Positions 9,638-18,577 of a stretch of 64,000 bases of DNA are shown piece by piece. Within the stretch, counting starts at the first letter, position 1. Every line of letters starts with the position of its first letter. Location: positions 1,178,001-1,242,000 of the forward strand of contig NC_007954.1 in the NCBI RefSeq assembly GCF_000013765.1. Reading direction: 5' to 3'. The stretch comes from Shewanella denitrificans OS217 (GTDB taxonomy: Bacteria; Pseudomonadota; Gammaproteobacteria; Enterobacterales; Shewanellaceae). Under the pieces are notes generated by a model, which saw only the letters and a list, made by a program, of their open reading frames with translations, searched no databases and was not told the origin of the DNA. A program made the position numbers and the translations under genes.

Positions 9638-9676
9638 AGCATGTTGTAAAGGAACAGAGATAAAAGCGCTGATGAC

Positions 9677-9705
9677 AAAAAGGATCCTAAATCGGATCCT
9701 TTTTT
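9677..9705 (+). terminator. Rho-independent terminator of radA
   Basis: An 11-bp perfect stem, AAAAAGGATCC paired with GGATCCTTTTT, encloses a 6-nt loop and ends in a T run. It lies 40 bp past the radA stop, and because the stem has both A and T runs it may also stop the convergent PilZ gene. Confidence 0.85.
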
Positions 9706-9744
9706 CATGTATCAATTCAGGATTAATGCATAGTATTAGAACAG

Positions 9745-10122
9745 CTAAACGCCATGAGCCTGCTCATGTTCATCGATAAACAGCGCCAATTCCCTGTGTA
9801 GCAATTCAGTATCGCCTAAGTTCAACTCCACCATGCGTTTGAGGTGGCTGATGCTATCAAGGTCTATGTGTAAGCATTCAAATCTGAGCTTAACAGCGCC
9901 TTTTAAGATGATGCCCACTTCCATGGTGATCTCTATATCTGAGTCGGGCAAACAAAATACCAAGGATAATGGGCCTTGGTCTGGGTGAAAGCCTGTTGGG
10001 GTTTCCACTAATGCGCCATTTAGGCACAGATCTAGGATCTTGGTTTCCCACACACTGTCCCCTTGATACAAGCGGGCACTGGTTGCAAAGAGGAAGCGGG
10101 AAAAGCGTCGTTTTTCATCCAT
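9745..10122 (-). CDS. Single-domain PilZ protein
   Basis: A 125-residue protein made of one PilZ domain. The N-terminal EKRRFSR supplies the Arg motif and DLCLNGALV supplies the D/N-x-S-x-x-G-like element, with Cys-Leu-Asn in place of the usual serine step, so binding strength for c-di-GMP is uncertain. The start has AAAGGATCTGTT upstream. It is convergent with radA and has its own promoter region. Stand-alone PilZ proteins usually act as c-di-GMP-responsive adaptors; the partner here is unknown. Confidence 0.8.
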   Translation of the reverse strand: MDEKRRFSRFLFATSARLYQGDSVWETKILDLCLNGALVETPTGFHPDQGPLSLVFCLPDSDIEITMEVGIILKGAVKLRFECLHIDLDSISHLKRMVELNLGDTELLHRELALFIDEHEQAHGV

Positions 10123-10402
10123 AACAGATCCTTTATCGAAGCGGTCACTATTTAACTAAGCATAAGGTATTTATGTTTAGCTGCACAAGTATTAAGCATA
10201 AATGGTTGTTGTTATCGAACCTAAACTAGGCTCTTTTGTTATCTACTCGACTGGGTATATTTAACATTAAGCCTTGCTAGTAAAGGGGGGCTCCTTGAGC
10301 GAAAGCTGCAATTTTACTTCACAACTATAAGCCCAGCAGTTATATCGATTAAACGATTACTTTGAGGTTAGTTTATATTTTTGTTTTTGCACATATTTAT
10401 AT
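10123..10402. other. Gene-free spacer upstream of the PilZ gene
   Basis: It contains the 5' flank of the minus-strand PilZ gene and the 3' flank of the YjiH gene. It is AT-rich and I see no ORF, RNA gene or strong repeat apart from the terminator listed next to it. Confidence 0.4.
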
Positions 10403-10429
10403 AAAAAAGAGACCCTAAGGTCTCTTTTA
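10403..10429 (-). terminator. Rho-independent terminator of the YjiH-family gene
   Basis: A 10-bp perfect stem, AAAAGAGACC with GGTCTCTTTT, has a 4-nt loop. Read on the minus strand it is followed by a T run and lies about 20 bp past the stop of the YjiH gene. Confidence 0.8.
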
Positions 10430-10446
10430 TTTGTCACTTAGTGAGA

Positions 10447-11805
10447 TTAGAGCAACAGATGCGCGGCACCAGCAATCACAGGCAAGGTGACTAAGGTACG
10501 TAAAATAAATACCACAAATAAATCGAAGAAATTTACCGGGATTTTACTGCCAAGCAGTAAGGCGCCCACTTCGCTCATATAAATAAGCTGTGTCACTGAA
10601 AGCGCAGCAATCACAAAGCGAGTCAGATCGGACTCGATTGAGCTTGCCAGAATTGACGGCAGAAACATATCGGCAAAGCCCACCACTATGGTTTTTGATG
10701 CTTCCACTGCTTCAGGAATTTGCAATAGCTCTAATAAAGGTACAAACGGCATGCCTAAATAATTAAACAGCGGAGTATGCTCGGCCAATATTAGCGCTAT
10801 GGTGCCTATGGCCATTACGGCCGGAATAATACCAAAAATCATGTCGATGGCATTTTTAACACCTTCTTCGAAAAAGTGTTTAATCCCACCAGACTTATGA
10901 GCCTTTGCTAATGCTTGCTCATAACCCCAAGAAACCACATTGTAGTTAGTTGGGATCATTTCATCATCGGCATGGCGCGGGGTGTCATCGATATATTGGT
11001 CTTTTTTCCATGATAATGGTGGCAGTTTAGGCACCACAATGGCAGCCACAACACCGGCTAAGCAAACAGTTAAGTAAAAAGGAATAAACAGGTACTCAAG
11101 CTTAACTTGGGAGATGACGACTAGGCTGAAGGTAATAGACACTGCCGAAAAGGTGGTACCTATCACAGCGGCTTCACGCTGAGTATAAAAACGGGTTTCA
11201 TACTGTTTGTTGGTCATGAGAATGCCCACGCTGCCATCGCCTAACCAAGACGCCATACAATCTATGGCGCTGCGTCCAGGAAGGTTAAACACAGGGCGCA
11301 TGATCTTAGTCATCATGGTGCCAAAAAACTCCAGCAAACCGAAGTTCACCAGCAGGGGCAATAACATGCCAGCTAGTAAAAATACCGAAAACAACACAGG
11401 TAATAAATCGTTTAACACCAAGGCGCCGGTGGCGGAGGAATGTATCAACTCAGGGCCCAGTTGCAGGTAAGTCATCACGACAAAAACTGCACCAAGAATG
11501 CGCATCAAGACCCAAAGTGTTGGAATGAGCAATAAGGTCGTGAGAAAGGGACTCTGGCTGATAAATTTGGGTTTGATGAGTTTGGCAAGCACAGTGGCTA
11601 AGGCCATAAACACTATGATGCAGGACACTATCAAGGTGAGCTTGCCTGCTAAAAGGGCCTGCAATGATTTAGCTAATACCGCAATAGGAATGGTGATGGC
11701 ATCATCATAACTGACGGGCAGCATAAACAGCAGCAAGCCGATAAGCGAAGGCAAAATAAAGCTGATAATGGTTTTTAGGGTATGTTGTTTTTTTGGGACT
11801 TCCAC
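10447..11805 (-). CDS. YjiH family inner-membrane protein with nucleoside-recognition (Gate) domain
   Basis: A 452-residue protein with about ten hydrophobic helices. The central segment LPGRSAIDCMASWLGDGSVG and the later VVGFADMFLPSILASS are typical of the YjiH/Gate family related to spore maturation proteins SpmA and SpmB and to nucleoside transporters. The ORF opens with GTG and a short lysine-rich cytoplasmic tail; the ribosome site is weak. It is a single-gene unit with its own terminator. The transported substrate of this family is not established, so the call stops at family level. Confidence 0.85.
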   Translation of the reverse strand: MEVPKKQHTLKTIISFILPSLIGLLLFMLPVSYDDAITIPIAVLAKSLQALLAGKLTLIVSCIIVFMALATVLAKLIKPKFISQSPFLTTLLLIPTLWVLMRILGAVFVVMTYLQLGPELIHSSATGALVLNDLLPVLFSVFLLAGMLLPLLVNFGLLEFFGTMMTKIMRPVFNLPGRSAIDCMASWLGDGSVGILMTNKQYETRFYTQREAAVIGTTFSAVSITFSLVVISQVKLEYLFIPFYLTVCLAGVVAAIVVPKLPPLSWKKDQYIDDTPRHADDEMIPTNYNVVSWGYEQALAKAHKSGGIKHFFEEGVKNAIDMIFGIIPAVMAIGTIALILAEHTPLFNYLGMPFVPLLELLQIPEAVEASKTIVVGFADMFLPSILASSIESDLTRFVIAALSVTQLIYMSEVGALLLGSKIPVNFFDLFVVFILRTLVTLPVIAGAAHLLL

Positions 11806-12150
11806 GGCGTGTTACCTATATGGCTACTGTAAAAATGCAAGGTTGGGGTTGTTAACCCTAGCATTTTACTCGCCTCAAAATGAGGGCTGCATAAAAATAG
11901 AGTGCAAGATTACCCGCTAATGAAGTGGAAAGCCAACACTATCAAGCCTTGTCAGCCTGTTTGCTCCTTTGTTTAGCTATGCAGTATTAGTGATTTAATA
12001 ACATGATGATTTGAAGGGATAGATGCGAAAGTCGGCCATAAATAAGATAAAGAAAGTGAAATCGCCTCAGCAAGGAATGGCTGAGGCCGTGTGTTGCTAA
12101 AAATAACTGAAGTGACTAAATGAAGCTGTGAGTGGCGCTGTTAATGGTGC
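11806..12150. other. Spacer between the YjiH gene and ubiV, with a hairpin
   Basis: A perfect 8-bp hairpin, GCCTCAGC with GCTGAGGC at 12064-12087, lies 63 bp past the ubiV stop on the minus strand. It has no strong T run and may be a weak terminator for ubiUV. The remainder carries the YjiH promoter region; I see no gene. Confidence 0.45.
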
Positions 12151-13020
12151 TTAAGGTGAGACCTGATTAAATCCTGCTTCACCAAACCAGTAACCGTTAC
12201 AGCTTTCGCTGCTGTGCTTGCTTTGGGGCACTTGTTGCTGGGTTAATGTAATGCACAGCTCATCGGCAAGCTCTATGCTGGAAAGGGCCGTGGGGGATAC
12301 CCTAAAGTAGCTTACGCCTAAGGCCTTCATGTTAGGAATTTCACTGATGAGATCTACATAGGCGGCCGATTGAGTCTGTATGCCATTGAGCCTTAACAGA
12401 GGTTGGTTTTCTTGGGTTTGGGCTAACATGCCTTTAGGGTGAGTCTTACATAGGGTGTCGCAATTATCCTTCCTCAGGCCAAAGTGCTTCGCGGTAAAAC
12501 AGCGTGCCGAATGAGCTAGCGGCATATAGCCATGGCCCATGACTTCGATATCAAACTCAGGCTGAGTTTCTATCACTTTTGTGAGCCAGTCTCTTGAAAG
12601 CTCATAGGGCATCACAAAACGCACCATGCCCAGCTTGTGCAAGATATCTAGGCTGGCACGATTGTAATTATTGATGCTCGGGCCACAAATAAATGGCAAT
12701 TTGGCCTCACTGGCGTAATGCACCGCGGCCATGTCGTTGGCTTCGATAATAAACTCGCCATTATCCACGCAACGCTTAAGCTCGCCAATTTCGGATTGGG
12801 CTTCAATCAAGGCCATGGTGGATAGGATAACCTCTTTACCGGCTGCGTTTAATTGCCGAGCTATAGCGAGATAGTCTGCGAGTTTTACTTCACGGCGCCT
12901 ACTGCAGACAGTTTCGCCTAAATACACGCTGTGCACTTGGCTTTGAGCCGCCTTCTCATAAAAAGTGTAAACCTTGTCTTTTTCCCAGCAGTAGCTGATA
13001 GGACCTAATGCTATTTTCAT
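12151..13020 (-). CDS. ubiV: Ubiquinone hydroxylation protein UbiV (U32 family)
   Basis: With UbiU and UbiT it supports oxygen-independent ubiquinone synthesis, where UbiU-UbiV hydroxylate the ring without O2. It belongs to the U32 family but is not a protease. The four cysteines that bind the 4Fe-4S cluster in E. coli UbiV have counterparts here: Cys39 (GETVCSRR), and Cys174, Cys187 and Cys191 (SARCFTAK, DNCDTLCKTH). Length is 289 residues against 292 in E. coli. It lies 55 bp downstream of ubiU on the same strand, so the two form an operon. Confidence 0.93.
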   Translation of the reverse strand: MKIALGPISYCWEKDKVYTFYEKAAQSQVHSVYLGETVCSRRREVKLADYLAIARQLNAAGKEVILSTMALIEAQSEIGELKRCVDNGEFIIEANDMAAVHYASEAKLPFICGPSINNYNRASLDILHKLGMVRFVMPYELSRDWLTKVIETQPEFDIEVMGHGYMPLAHSARCFTAKHFGLRKDNCDTLCKTHPKGMLAQTQENQPLLRLNGIQTQSAAYVDLISEIPNMKALGVSYFRVSPTALSSIELADELCITLTQQQVPQSKHSSESCNGYWFGEAGFNQVSP

Positions 13021-13075
13021 CTCGAATACCTAGTAAATGACTGTATTTATCTTGATTGTTTATTGATTCATGGGC

Positions 13076-14077
13076 TTATTGCCATTGACGTTCATAAGCG
13101 CCCAAGGTGGTGGTTTGCCCTTCGGATACTTTGCCAAGCACTCGCTGCCACTCTTGGGTTTCATGGTAGGCGCTTGGGTTGGCAAAGTAAGTGTCGATGG
13201 CGCTGCGCCAAACCCGGGTGACTTGTTCCACATAGGCTGGGCTGCGCTGACGGCCTTCAATTTTGAGTGACTTAATGCCACTTGCAGCAAGTTCTGGCAA
13301 TAGGCTTAACGTGTTTAAGCTGGTGGGGGATTCCAGTAAGTATTTTGCCTCAGACTCTTCTTCTGCCACATAGCGGCCCTTGCAGACCACAGGGTAGCCC
13401 AGTTGCTCGGTTTCATCGGCCTTGTCTATCAAGACTTCATTGAGGCGAGTCATCCTGTGCTTACCTTCATCTTGCCAGCGCACATGCTTAGCGGGTGAGC
13501 AAGAGCCGCCGGTATTGGGGGACTGACCGGTCACATAAGAGGATAAGTGACAGCGCCCTTCGGCCATGATGCATAAACTGCCAAAGGCAAATACTTCTAA
13601 ATCTACCGGGCTGACTTTGGATAAATCACGCACTTGCTTCATGGACAATACCCTTGGCAGCACGGCGCGCTGGATATTAAAAGCGTTTTTATAGAATGAC
13701 AGCGCACCTAAGTTGGTGGCACTTGCTTGTACTGATAAATGAAGGGCTAATTGAGGGTAGTGCTCATGGGCATAACTGAGTAGAGAGAGGTCTGCGACAA
13801 TTAGCGCGTCCATCTCAAGCCTGGCGGCTAAGTCGATGGCGTCATACCAGCGCCACTCTTCACCGGGTTTGGGGAAGGTATTGATGGTTAAGAACACGTG
13901 ACGGCCTTGTCGATGAGCAAGCTGCGTGGCGTGCTTAATTTGTTCTGGGGTGAAGTTAAGTCCAGCGAAGGAGCGGGCATTCGTATCATCTTTAAGGCCT
14001 AGGTAGACGGCATCGGCGCCAGCATTGAAGGCGGCTTTTAGGGCGGCAAGGTTACCGGCCGGGCAGAGGAGTTCCAT
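13076..14077 (-). CDS. ubiU: Ubiquinone hydroxylation protein UbiU (U32 family)
   Basis: Partner of UbiV in anaerobic ring hydroxylation of ubiquinone precursors. Taking the ATG at 14077 (MELLCPAGNLAALKAAFNAG), the protein has 333 residues and its cysteines fall at 169, 176, 193 and 232 (FGSLCIMAEGRC, GGSCSPAK, VVCKGRY), the same numbering as the 4Fe-4S ligands of E. coli UbiU. A longer reading from 14173 adds 32 residues unlike the family. The U32 signature lies around residues 165-180. ubiT is transcribed divergently 147 bp away, the usual arrangement. Confidence 0.94.
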   Translation of the reverse strand: MELLCPAGNLAALKAAFNAGADAVYLGLKDDTNARSFAGLNFTPEQIKHATQLAHRQGRHVFLTINTFPKPGEEWRWYDAIDLAARLEMDALIVADLSLLSYAHEHYPQLALHLSVQASATNLGALSFYKNAFNIQRAVLPRVLSMKQVRDLSKVSPVDLEVFAFGSLCIMAEGRCHLSSYVTGQSPNTGGSCSPAKHVRWQDEGKHRMTRLNEVLIDKADETEQLGYPVVCKGRYVAEEESEAKYLLESPTSLNTLSLLPELAASGIKSLKIEGRQRSPAYVEQVTRVWRSAIDTYFANPSAYHETQEWQRVLGKVSEGQTTTLGAYERQWQ

Positions 14078-14224
14078 GATGTATCTCGCAATTTTATTAT
14101 CAACTGGGTGAGCGGGCAGTGTAAAAGTGATTGAGTGAACAAGGTTTGATTTGAAACAGGTTTTGAGAAACAAATACTGAGTAAACTGGTTTGAAATTGT
14201 GATTACTTACTGTAGGAGATCCCC

Positions 14225-14770
14225 ATGCTTAGTGCTGTGAAGCATCAATTGGCTCAAACCATCTTAAACCAAGCCCCAAAACTTAGCCGTCATTCCCTGG
14301 CACTCGTGCCGCAGAAATATAAACATGAGGCCATAAGAAAAGTGCTCGAGTTAGGGCTAAAGCATTCGCTACAGCAAGGTGAGTTGGATTTTTTGACTGA
14401 TAAATGGGTCAACATTGAGGTGCTGGATATTGGGCTCAGTTTTGAGTTAAGCATCAAGCTTGAGTTAATCCCTGGGCAAGATGTTGACACTAGAGTCTTA
14501 CAACTGCGATCACCTAGGCAAGCGGATGTGAGCTTTAGTGCCAATGTGCCTGAATTACTCTTAATTGCTTCGGGCAAGGAAGACCCGGACAGCTTGTTTT
14601 TCCAGCGAAAACTCTTGATAGAAGGGGATACCGAGCTTGGGCTTGAGGTAAAAAACTTACTGCTTGCCATAGAGCTTGATGCATTGCCAAAGGTTATCCG
14701 TGTCAGTATTGAAAAGTGCTCTCAAGGGCTTGAAATGCTGCAATCACACAGCCAAGTGGCCGCGTCATGA
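14225..14770 (+). CDS. ubiT: Anaerobic ubiquinone biosynthesis accessory factor UbiT (SCP2 domain)
   Basis: A small SCP2-type lipid-binding protein that replaces UbiJ in the oxygen-independent pathway and is thought to present prenylated intermediates to the Ubi enzymes. The 181-residue protein has the SCP2 fold region around residues 40-140, including PRQADVSFSA and a conserved GDTELGLEVKN helix. TAGGAG lies 5 nt before the ATG. It is divergent from ubiUV. The identification rests on context and the SCP2 character; the position next to ubiU makes it firm. Confidence 0.92.
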   Translation: MLSAVKHQLAQTILNQAPKLSRHSLALVPQKYKHEAIRKVLELGLKHSLQQGELDFLTDKWVNIEVLDIGLSFELSIKLELIPGQDVDTRVLQLRSPRQADVSFSANVPELLLIASGKEDPDSLFFQRKLLIEGDTELGLEVKNLLLAIELDALPKVIRVSIEKCSQGLEMLQSHSQVAAS

Positions 14771-14906
14771 TTGGCAAGTCTTGGGCGCATGCAGCAAAGC
14801 CAAGGTGTGTTAGCTGATGATTTCAGTTCCAAGCTTGGGGTGACATGATCCCAAGGTGAGCTCTCAGCTTAGAATATGATATGAAGCCGTAAAGAGGAAT
14901 AATATT

Positions 14907-15251
14907 TTAAACCTTGGCCAGATAAACGCCAAAACAGGCCCAACTTAAGAGTAATAAGGTGATGACTATCCAAGTCGCTGTGGTGAATTGAGTTTGAGTG
15001 CCAGAGGTTTCATTGTTATCGAGATCATCGCTTTGATCCTTTGCTGGGCGAGATTTCGCTTTTAATTGCAGTTTACGGGCTTTATCCCGTTCCCGTGATT
15101 TGGCTTTTTGCTGCTTTTTATACTCGGTAATGCCTTTTTCAATCCCTTGGGCGATGAGCCGGGTTTGCTCTTTAGTTTGCCCAGGCTTCTGAATGGCCTT
15201 GGCCGCGGCTAGGGCGTCTTGCTGAGTCTCATTTGAGATTGGGGTTTTCAT
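14907..15251 (-). CDS. DUF2956 family protein
   Basis: A 114-residue protein with a soluble, highly charged N-terminal part (NETQQDALAAAKAIQKPGQT and a Lys/Arg-rich EYKKQQKAKSRERDKARK stretch) and one C-terminal transmembrane helix. This tail-anchored plan and the QKPGQTKEQT motif identify DUF2956, found in Shewanella and relatives. I preferred the ATG at 15251; one at 15287 adds 12 residues. No function is established. The basic region could bind RNA or membrane phosphates, but that is speculation. Confidence 0.8.
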   Translation of the reverse strand: MKTPISNETQQDALAAAKAIQKPGQTKEQTRLIAQGIEKGITEYKKQQKAKSRERDKARKLQLKAKSRPAKDQSDDLDNNETSGTQTQFTTATWIVITLLLLSWACFGVYLAKV

Positions 15252-15533
15252 CTGCGATTCTACTTTAATTATTGGCTTTACCTGCATAACGCTGATTATA
15301 AGTCAGGCTAATCTATTATAAAACATAAACATAACACACATTTTTTAGTCGAAAACGTCTCAGTTTGGATTTAGGTCCATAGTCATTTATTTGCAGCCAC
15401 TAAAGAGGGGGAAGCTAAGTAGAATTAATCAATCTTTACTCATTTCAGCTTAATGGCTATATACCTTGTTATTACTCAGTATTAACCCTACTCTTGATGA
15501 GAAATTTACCTTCGCAAAATTAAAGGACATCCA

Positions 15534-15914
15534 ATGAAGAAAGTGCTTGCGGTAGCCGTAACAATGCTAACTTGCTTGACGTGTATTTCGACCGTCAATG
15601 CTGGCTTAATCTCCTCGGAGCAAGTTATTGCTCAACAGCAAAGTATGTACACTAAACAGCAGGTTTTAGAGATGCTTAATAGTGCTGAGGTGCAAGATAA
15701 ACTGGTGACTCTTGGGGTTAGCATCGAGGATGCGGAAATGCGTATCGCCAGTATGACAGATCAAGAGTTAATGAAATTAAACAGCCAGATAAATGATATG
15801 CCTACAGCCGCTGGTGGCATAGTTGGGGTTGTTGTTACTGTATTAGTGGTGTTAGTGGTACTCGACTTGGTGGGTGTTACCGATGTGTTTTCCTTTATTC
15901 GGCCAATAAACTAA
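15534..15914 (+). CDS. PA2779 family small membrane protein
   Basis: A 126-residue exported protein with a signal peptide (residues 1-23), a middle part (LISSEQVIAQQQ and a helical SIEDAEMRIASMTDQEL segment) and a C-terminal Gly/Val-rich transmembrane helix around residues 93-113. This plan matches the PA2779 family, which accompanies PA2778-type cysteine peptidases. AAAGGACATCC stands before the ATG. The next gene starts 15 bp downstream, so they form an operon. The role is unknown; the pairing suggests it is a substrate or partner of the peptidase. Confidence 0.85.
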   Translation: MKKVLAVAVTMLTCLTCISTVNAGLISSEQVIAQQQSMYTKQQVLEMLNSAEVQDKLVTLGVSIEDAEMRIASMTDQELMKLNSQINDMPTAAGGIVGVVVTVLVVLVVLDLVGVTDVFSFIRPIN

Positions 15915-15929
15915 ATTGTATTTTATACT

Positions 15930-16898
15930 ATGAGTAGAAGTAGCATGCTAACAAAAGCCATTGTTATTATTGGCTTTTGTTTATTTCTTAGCGGTTGCCT
16001 ATCCGTACCTCCCCAAACAAGCATATTGTTGGCTAATCCACCGGATATCCCGCTTAAACATCAAATTACAGGAGTGCCTTTTTATCCTCAAGAGGATTAT
16101 TTCTGCGGCCCCACTACGCTTTCAGAAGTCTTTAATTTTTATGGCATAAGCAAAACGCCTCAGCAAATCGCTCCGGCGCTTTTTATTCCCGATTTGCAAG
16201 GCAGTTTGCAAATTGAAATGGTGGCGGCTGCCCGCCAACAGGAATTACTTGCCTATGCAAGTCCAGGCAATCTGGCGCAGCTACTTTCTTTGGTGAGTGA
16301 AGATATTCCCGTTATTGTTTTACAAAATGTATCGACCTCTTGGTTCCCCATGTGGCATTACGCGGTAGTGACAGGTTATGATCTTAATAATCAGTATCTT
16401 GTAATGCATTCGGGGGTTGATAAACATCGTATTGCCGAACTTGAGGTATTTGAAAGAACCTGGCAGCGGGGTGAGTATTGGTTGTTGGCCATAGTGCCAA
16501 CCGATATTAGCAGTAAACATTTTGACCCTTTTATTTATGCCAGCGCAGCCCAAGATCTGCTCAGCAGTGGGCAACCTACTTTCGGAGTTAATGCGCTTGA
16601 AAAAGCGACTAAACAATGGCCTGACTATTGGTTAAATTACTTTTTACTCGGAAATTATTATTTGGCTAATGATAATGCCAAGGCCATATTTTGGTATCAA
16701 CAGGGATTAGTTTATGCAGGACAACAGGCAGCTTATTTGAATAATTACGCCTATAGTTTGTCTTTGTTTGGTTGCAAGCAACAGGCAATGGAAACCATCG
16801 AAAAAGCGCTGAGTCTAGAACCCAAAGATAGCAACCTGCTAAGCACTCAAAAAGACATAGCACAAACTCCAGATAATCTAAGTTGCTCACTCGATTGA
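15930..16898 (+). CDS. PA2778 family C39-type cysteine peptidase with TPR tail
   Basis: A predicted lipoprotein of 322 residues. The signal peptide ends in a lipobox, LSGC. A C39-like papain-fold domain follows (about residues 40-190) with catalytic Cys in YFCGPTTLSEV, His in MWHYAVVTGYD and an Asp/Asn-containing VMHSGVD. The C-terminal third holds TPR-like helices (YWLNYFLLGNYY, AAYLNNYAYSL). Domain order and the upstream PA2779-type gene define the family. It should sit on the periplasmic face of a membrane. An alternative start, ATG five codons later, is possible. The substrate is not known. Confidence 0.88.
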   Translation: MSRSSMLTKAIVIIGFCLFLSGCLSVPPQTSILLANPPDIPLKHQITGVPFYPQEDYFCGPTTLSEVFNFYGISKTPQQIAPALFIPDLQGSLQIEMVAAARQQELLAYASPGNLAQLLSLVSEDIPVIVLQNVSTSWFPMWHYAVVTGYDLNNQYLVMHSGVDKHRIAELEVFERTWQRGEYWLLAIVPTDISSKHFDPFIYASAAQDLLSSGQPTFGVNALEKATKQWPDYWLNYFLLGNYYLANDNAKAIFWYQQGLVYAGQQAAYLNNYAYSLSLFGCKQQAMETIEKALSLEPKDSNLLSTQKDIAQTPDNLSCSLD

Positions 16899-16910
16899 GT
16901 TAAAGAACAA

Positions 16911-17168
16911 CTAACCCGAAAGCTTGCCTGTGAGAGTGGCGTATTTAATCAATAGCGCGTCTTGGGATTCTTTATGCTCAGGGTCAATGGCGATGCAATC
17001 GATAGGGCACACCGAAATACAAGTGGGTTTGTCGTAGTGCCCCACGCATTCAGTGCATAGCTTGGGGTCGATTTCATAGATTTCTTCCCCAAGGGCGATG
17101 GCCTGATTTGGACATTCAGGCTCGCACATGTCGCAATTTATGCAGCTGTCATCGATCAAGAGTGCCAT
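16911..17168 (-). CDS. yfhL: YfhL family 4Fe-4S dicluster ferredoxin
   Basis: An 85-residue ferredoxin with two cluster motifs: CINCDMCEPECP near the N-terminus and CTECVGHYDKPTCISVCP, whose second motif carries the longer insert typical of YfhL-type proteins. Its ATG overlaps the trhP stop by one base (TAATG), so translation is coupled. YfhL has been linked to 5-hydroxyuridine formation with YegQ/TrhP in E. coli, and the tight coupling here supports it as the electron or cluster partner of the neighbouring enzyme; that link is inference from context plus my recollection of the literature. Confidence 0.9.
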   Translation of the reverse strand: MALLIDDSCINCDMCEPECPNQAIALGEEIYEIDPKLCTECVGHYDKPTCISVCPIDCIAIDPEHKESQDALLIKYATLTGKLSG

Positions 17169-18577
17169 TAAGCACAGCCTGATGAGTGCGGATTACGGCT
17201 GTCCATGCCTTGCGGCAAGTTGCGCATCAATATCGCCTTGGTTAAATCCACCTCTGGGGCTATGGTCATGAACACAAAATGTCCAGACCCCAGACCCGCT
17301 TCGACATTCTCACCTTTACGGTTAAGTAGCGCATCTATGGTCAAGGTGAAGTTGCCTTGGGGCGTCATCACTTCAACACTATCGCCCACGGAAAACTTAT
17401 TTTTCACATCAATCTCGGCCATGCCGGCATCGTTACGCTTAGCCGTAAACTCACCGACAAATTGCTGGGTGTCACTGATGGAATAACCGTGATCATAGTT
17501 TTGGTATTCATCATGCACATGGCGGCGTAAGAAGCCTTCGGTGTAGCCGCGATGAGCGAGCCCCTCAAGGTTGTGCATTAAGGTGCGGTCAAAATCTTTA
17601 CCACTGGCGGCATCTTCTATGGCTTGACGGTATAACTGCGCGGTGCGGGCAACGTAATAGAAAGATTTAGTGCGGCCTTCAATTTTTAATGAATCTATGC
17701 CCATTTTCGCTAGGCGCTCAACATGCTGAATGGCCCGTAAGTCTTTAGAGTTCATGATATAAGTGCCATGCTCATCCTCAAAAGCTGGCATGAGTTCACC
17801 GGGGCGGCCTGGCTCCTCCAGTAAAAACATCTTATCTGTTGGGGCGCCTGCACCTAAGGTGGGCATTTGCATTTGTACGGCGCCAATCTGTGCATCCCTT
17901 GGCGTGTAAATAGAAGGGCTTGGCTGCAGCGCTATGATGTCACCATTGTCATCTTGCTTGGCTTCATGGGCATCGTATTTCCAGCGACAACTATTAGTGC
18001 AAGTGCCTTGGTTTGGGTCACGTTTATTAATGTAGCCAGATAACAGGCAGCGGCCAGAGTAGGCCATGCACAGGGCGCCATGAACGAATACTTCAAGCTC
18101 GATATCTGGGCAGCGCTGACGAATTTCTTCAATTTCATCTAAAGACAACTCTCGGGATAAAATCACCCGCTTAATGCCTTGCTGTTGCCAAAACTTTACC
18201 GAGGCCCAGTTAATGGCGTTTGCTTGCACCGATAAATGCACCACTTGCCGAGGAAAGGCTTCGCGCACCATCATAATGAGTCCAGGGTCAGACATGATCA
18301 ACGCATCTGGCTGCATGGCCACTACAGGTTGCATATCTTTGATATAGGTTTTTAATTTGGCATTGTGGGGCGCAATATTACTCACCACATAGAGCTTTTT
18401 ACCTAAGGCGTGCGCTTCTTGAATGCCTGAGGCCAAGTTTTCCATGTTAAATTCATTATTACGTACCCTAAGGCTGTACCTGGGCTGGCCTGCGTAAACT
18501 GCATCTGCGCCATAGGCGAAGGCATAGCGCATGTTCTTCAGGGTGCCAGCGGGGGATAATAACTCAGGTTTAAACAT
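17168..18577 (-). CDS. trhP: tRNA 5-hydroxyuridine modification protein TrhP/YegQ (U32 family)
   Basis: Installs the 5-hydroxyl on wobble uridine 34 of certain tRNAs, the first step toward cmo5U, in a prephenate-dependent, O2-independent route. The U32 signature lies in EVFVHGALCMAYSGRC and the following cysteines CTNSC form the expected Fe-S cluster site. The C-terminal 80 residues (VGDSVEVMTPQGNFTLTIDA) are a beta-barrel extension found in YegQ but not in UbiU or UbiV. Length is 469 residues against 453 in E. coli. The ATG at 18577 is preceded by GAGAT; an upstream TTG would add four residues. Confidence 0.92.
   Translation of the reverse strand: MFKPELLSPAGTLKNMRYAFAYGADAVYAGQPRYSLRVRNNEFNMENLASGIQEAHALGKKLYVVSNIAPHNAKLKTYIKDMQPVVAMQPDALIMSDPGLIMMVREAFPRQVVHLSVQANAINWASVKFWQQQGIKRVILSRELSLDEIEEIRQRCPDIELEVFVHGALCMAYSGRCLLSGYINKRDPNQGTCTNSCRWKYDAHEAKQDDNGDIIALQPSPSIYTPRDAQIGAVQMQMPTLGAGAPTDKMFLLEEPGRPGELMPAFEDEHGTYIMNSKDLRAIQHVERLAKMGIDSLKIEGRTKSFYYVARTAQLYRQAIEDAASGKDFDRTLMHNLEGLAHRGYTEGFLRRHVHDEYQNYDHGYSISDTQQFVGEFTAKRNDAGMAEIDVKNKFSVGDSVEVMTPQGNFTLTIDALLNRKGENVEAGLGSGHFVFMTIAPEVDLTKAILMRNLPQGMDSRNPHSSGCA

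Noticed and set aside
14146..14159. Possible FNR box between ubiU and ubiT (TTGAT then TTGA then AACAG)
   Set aside because: Only the left half matches TTGAT-N4-ATCAA well; the right half has three of five positions, too weak to claim although anaerobic control would make sense.
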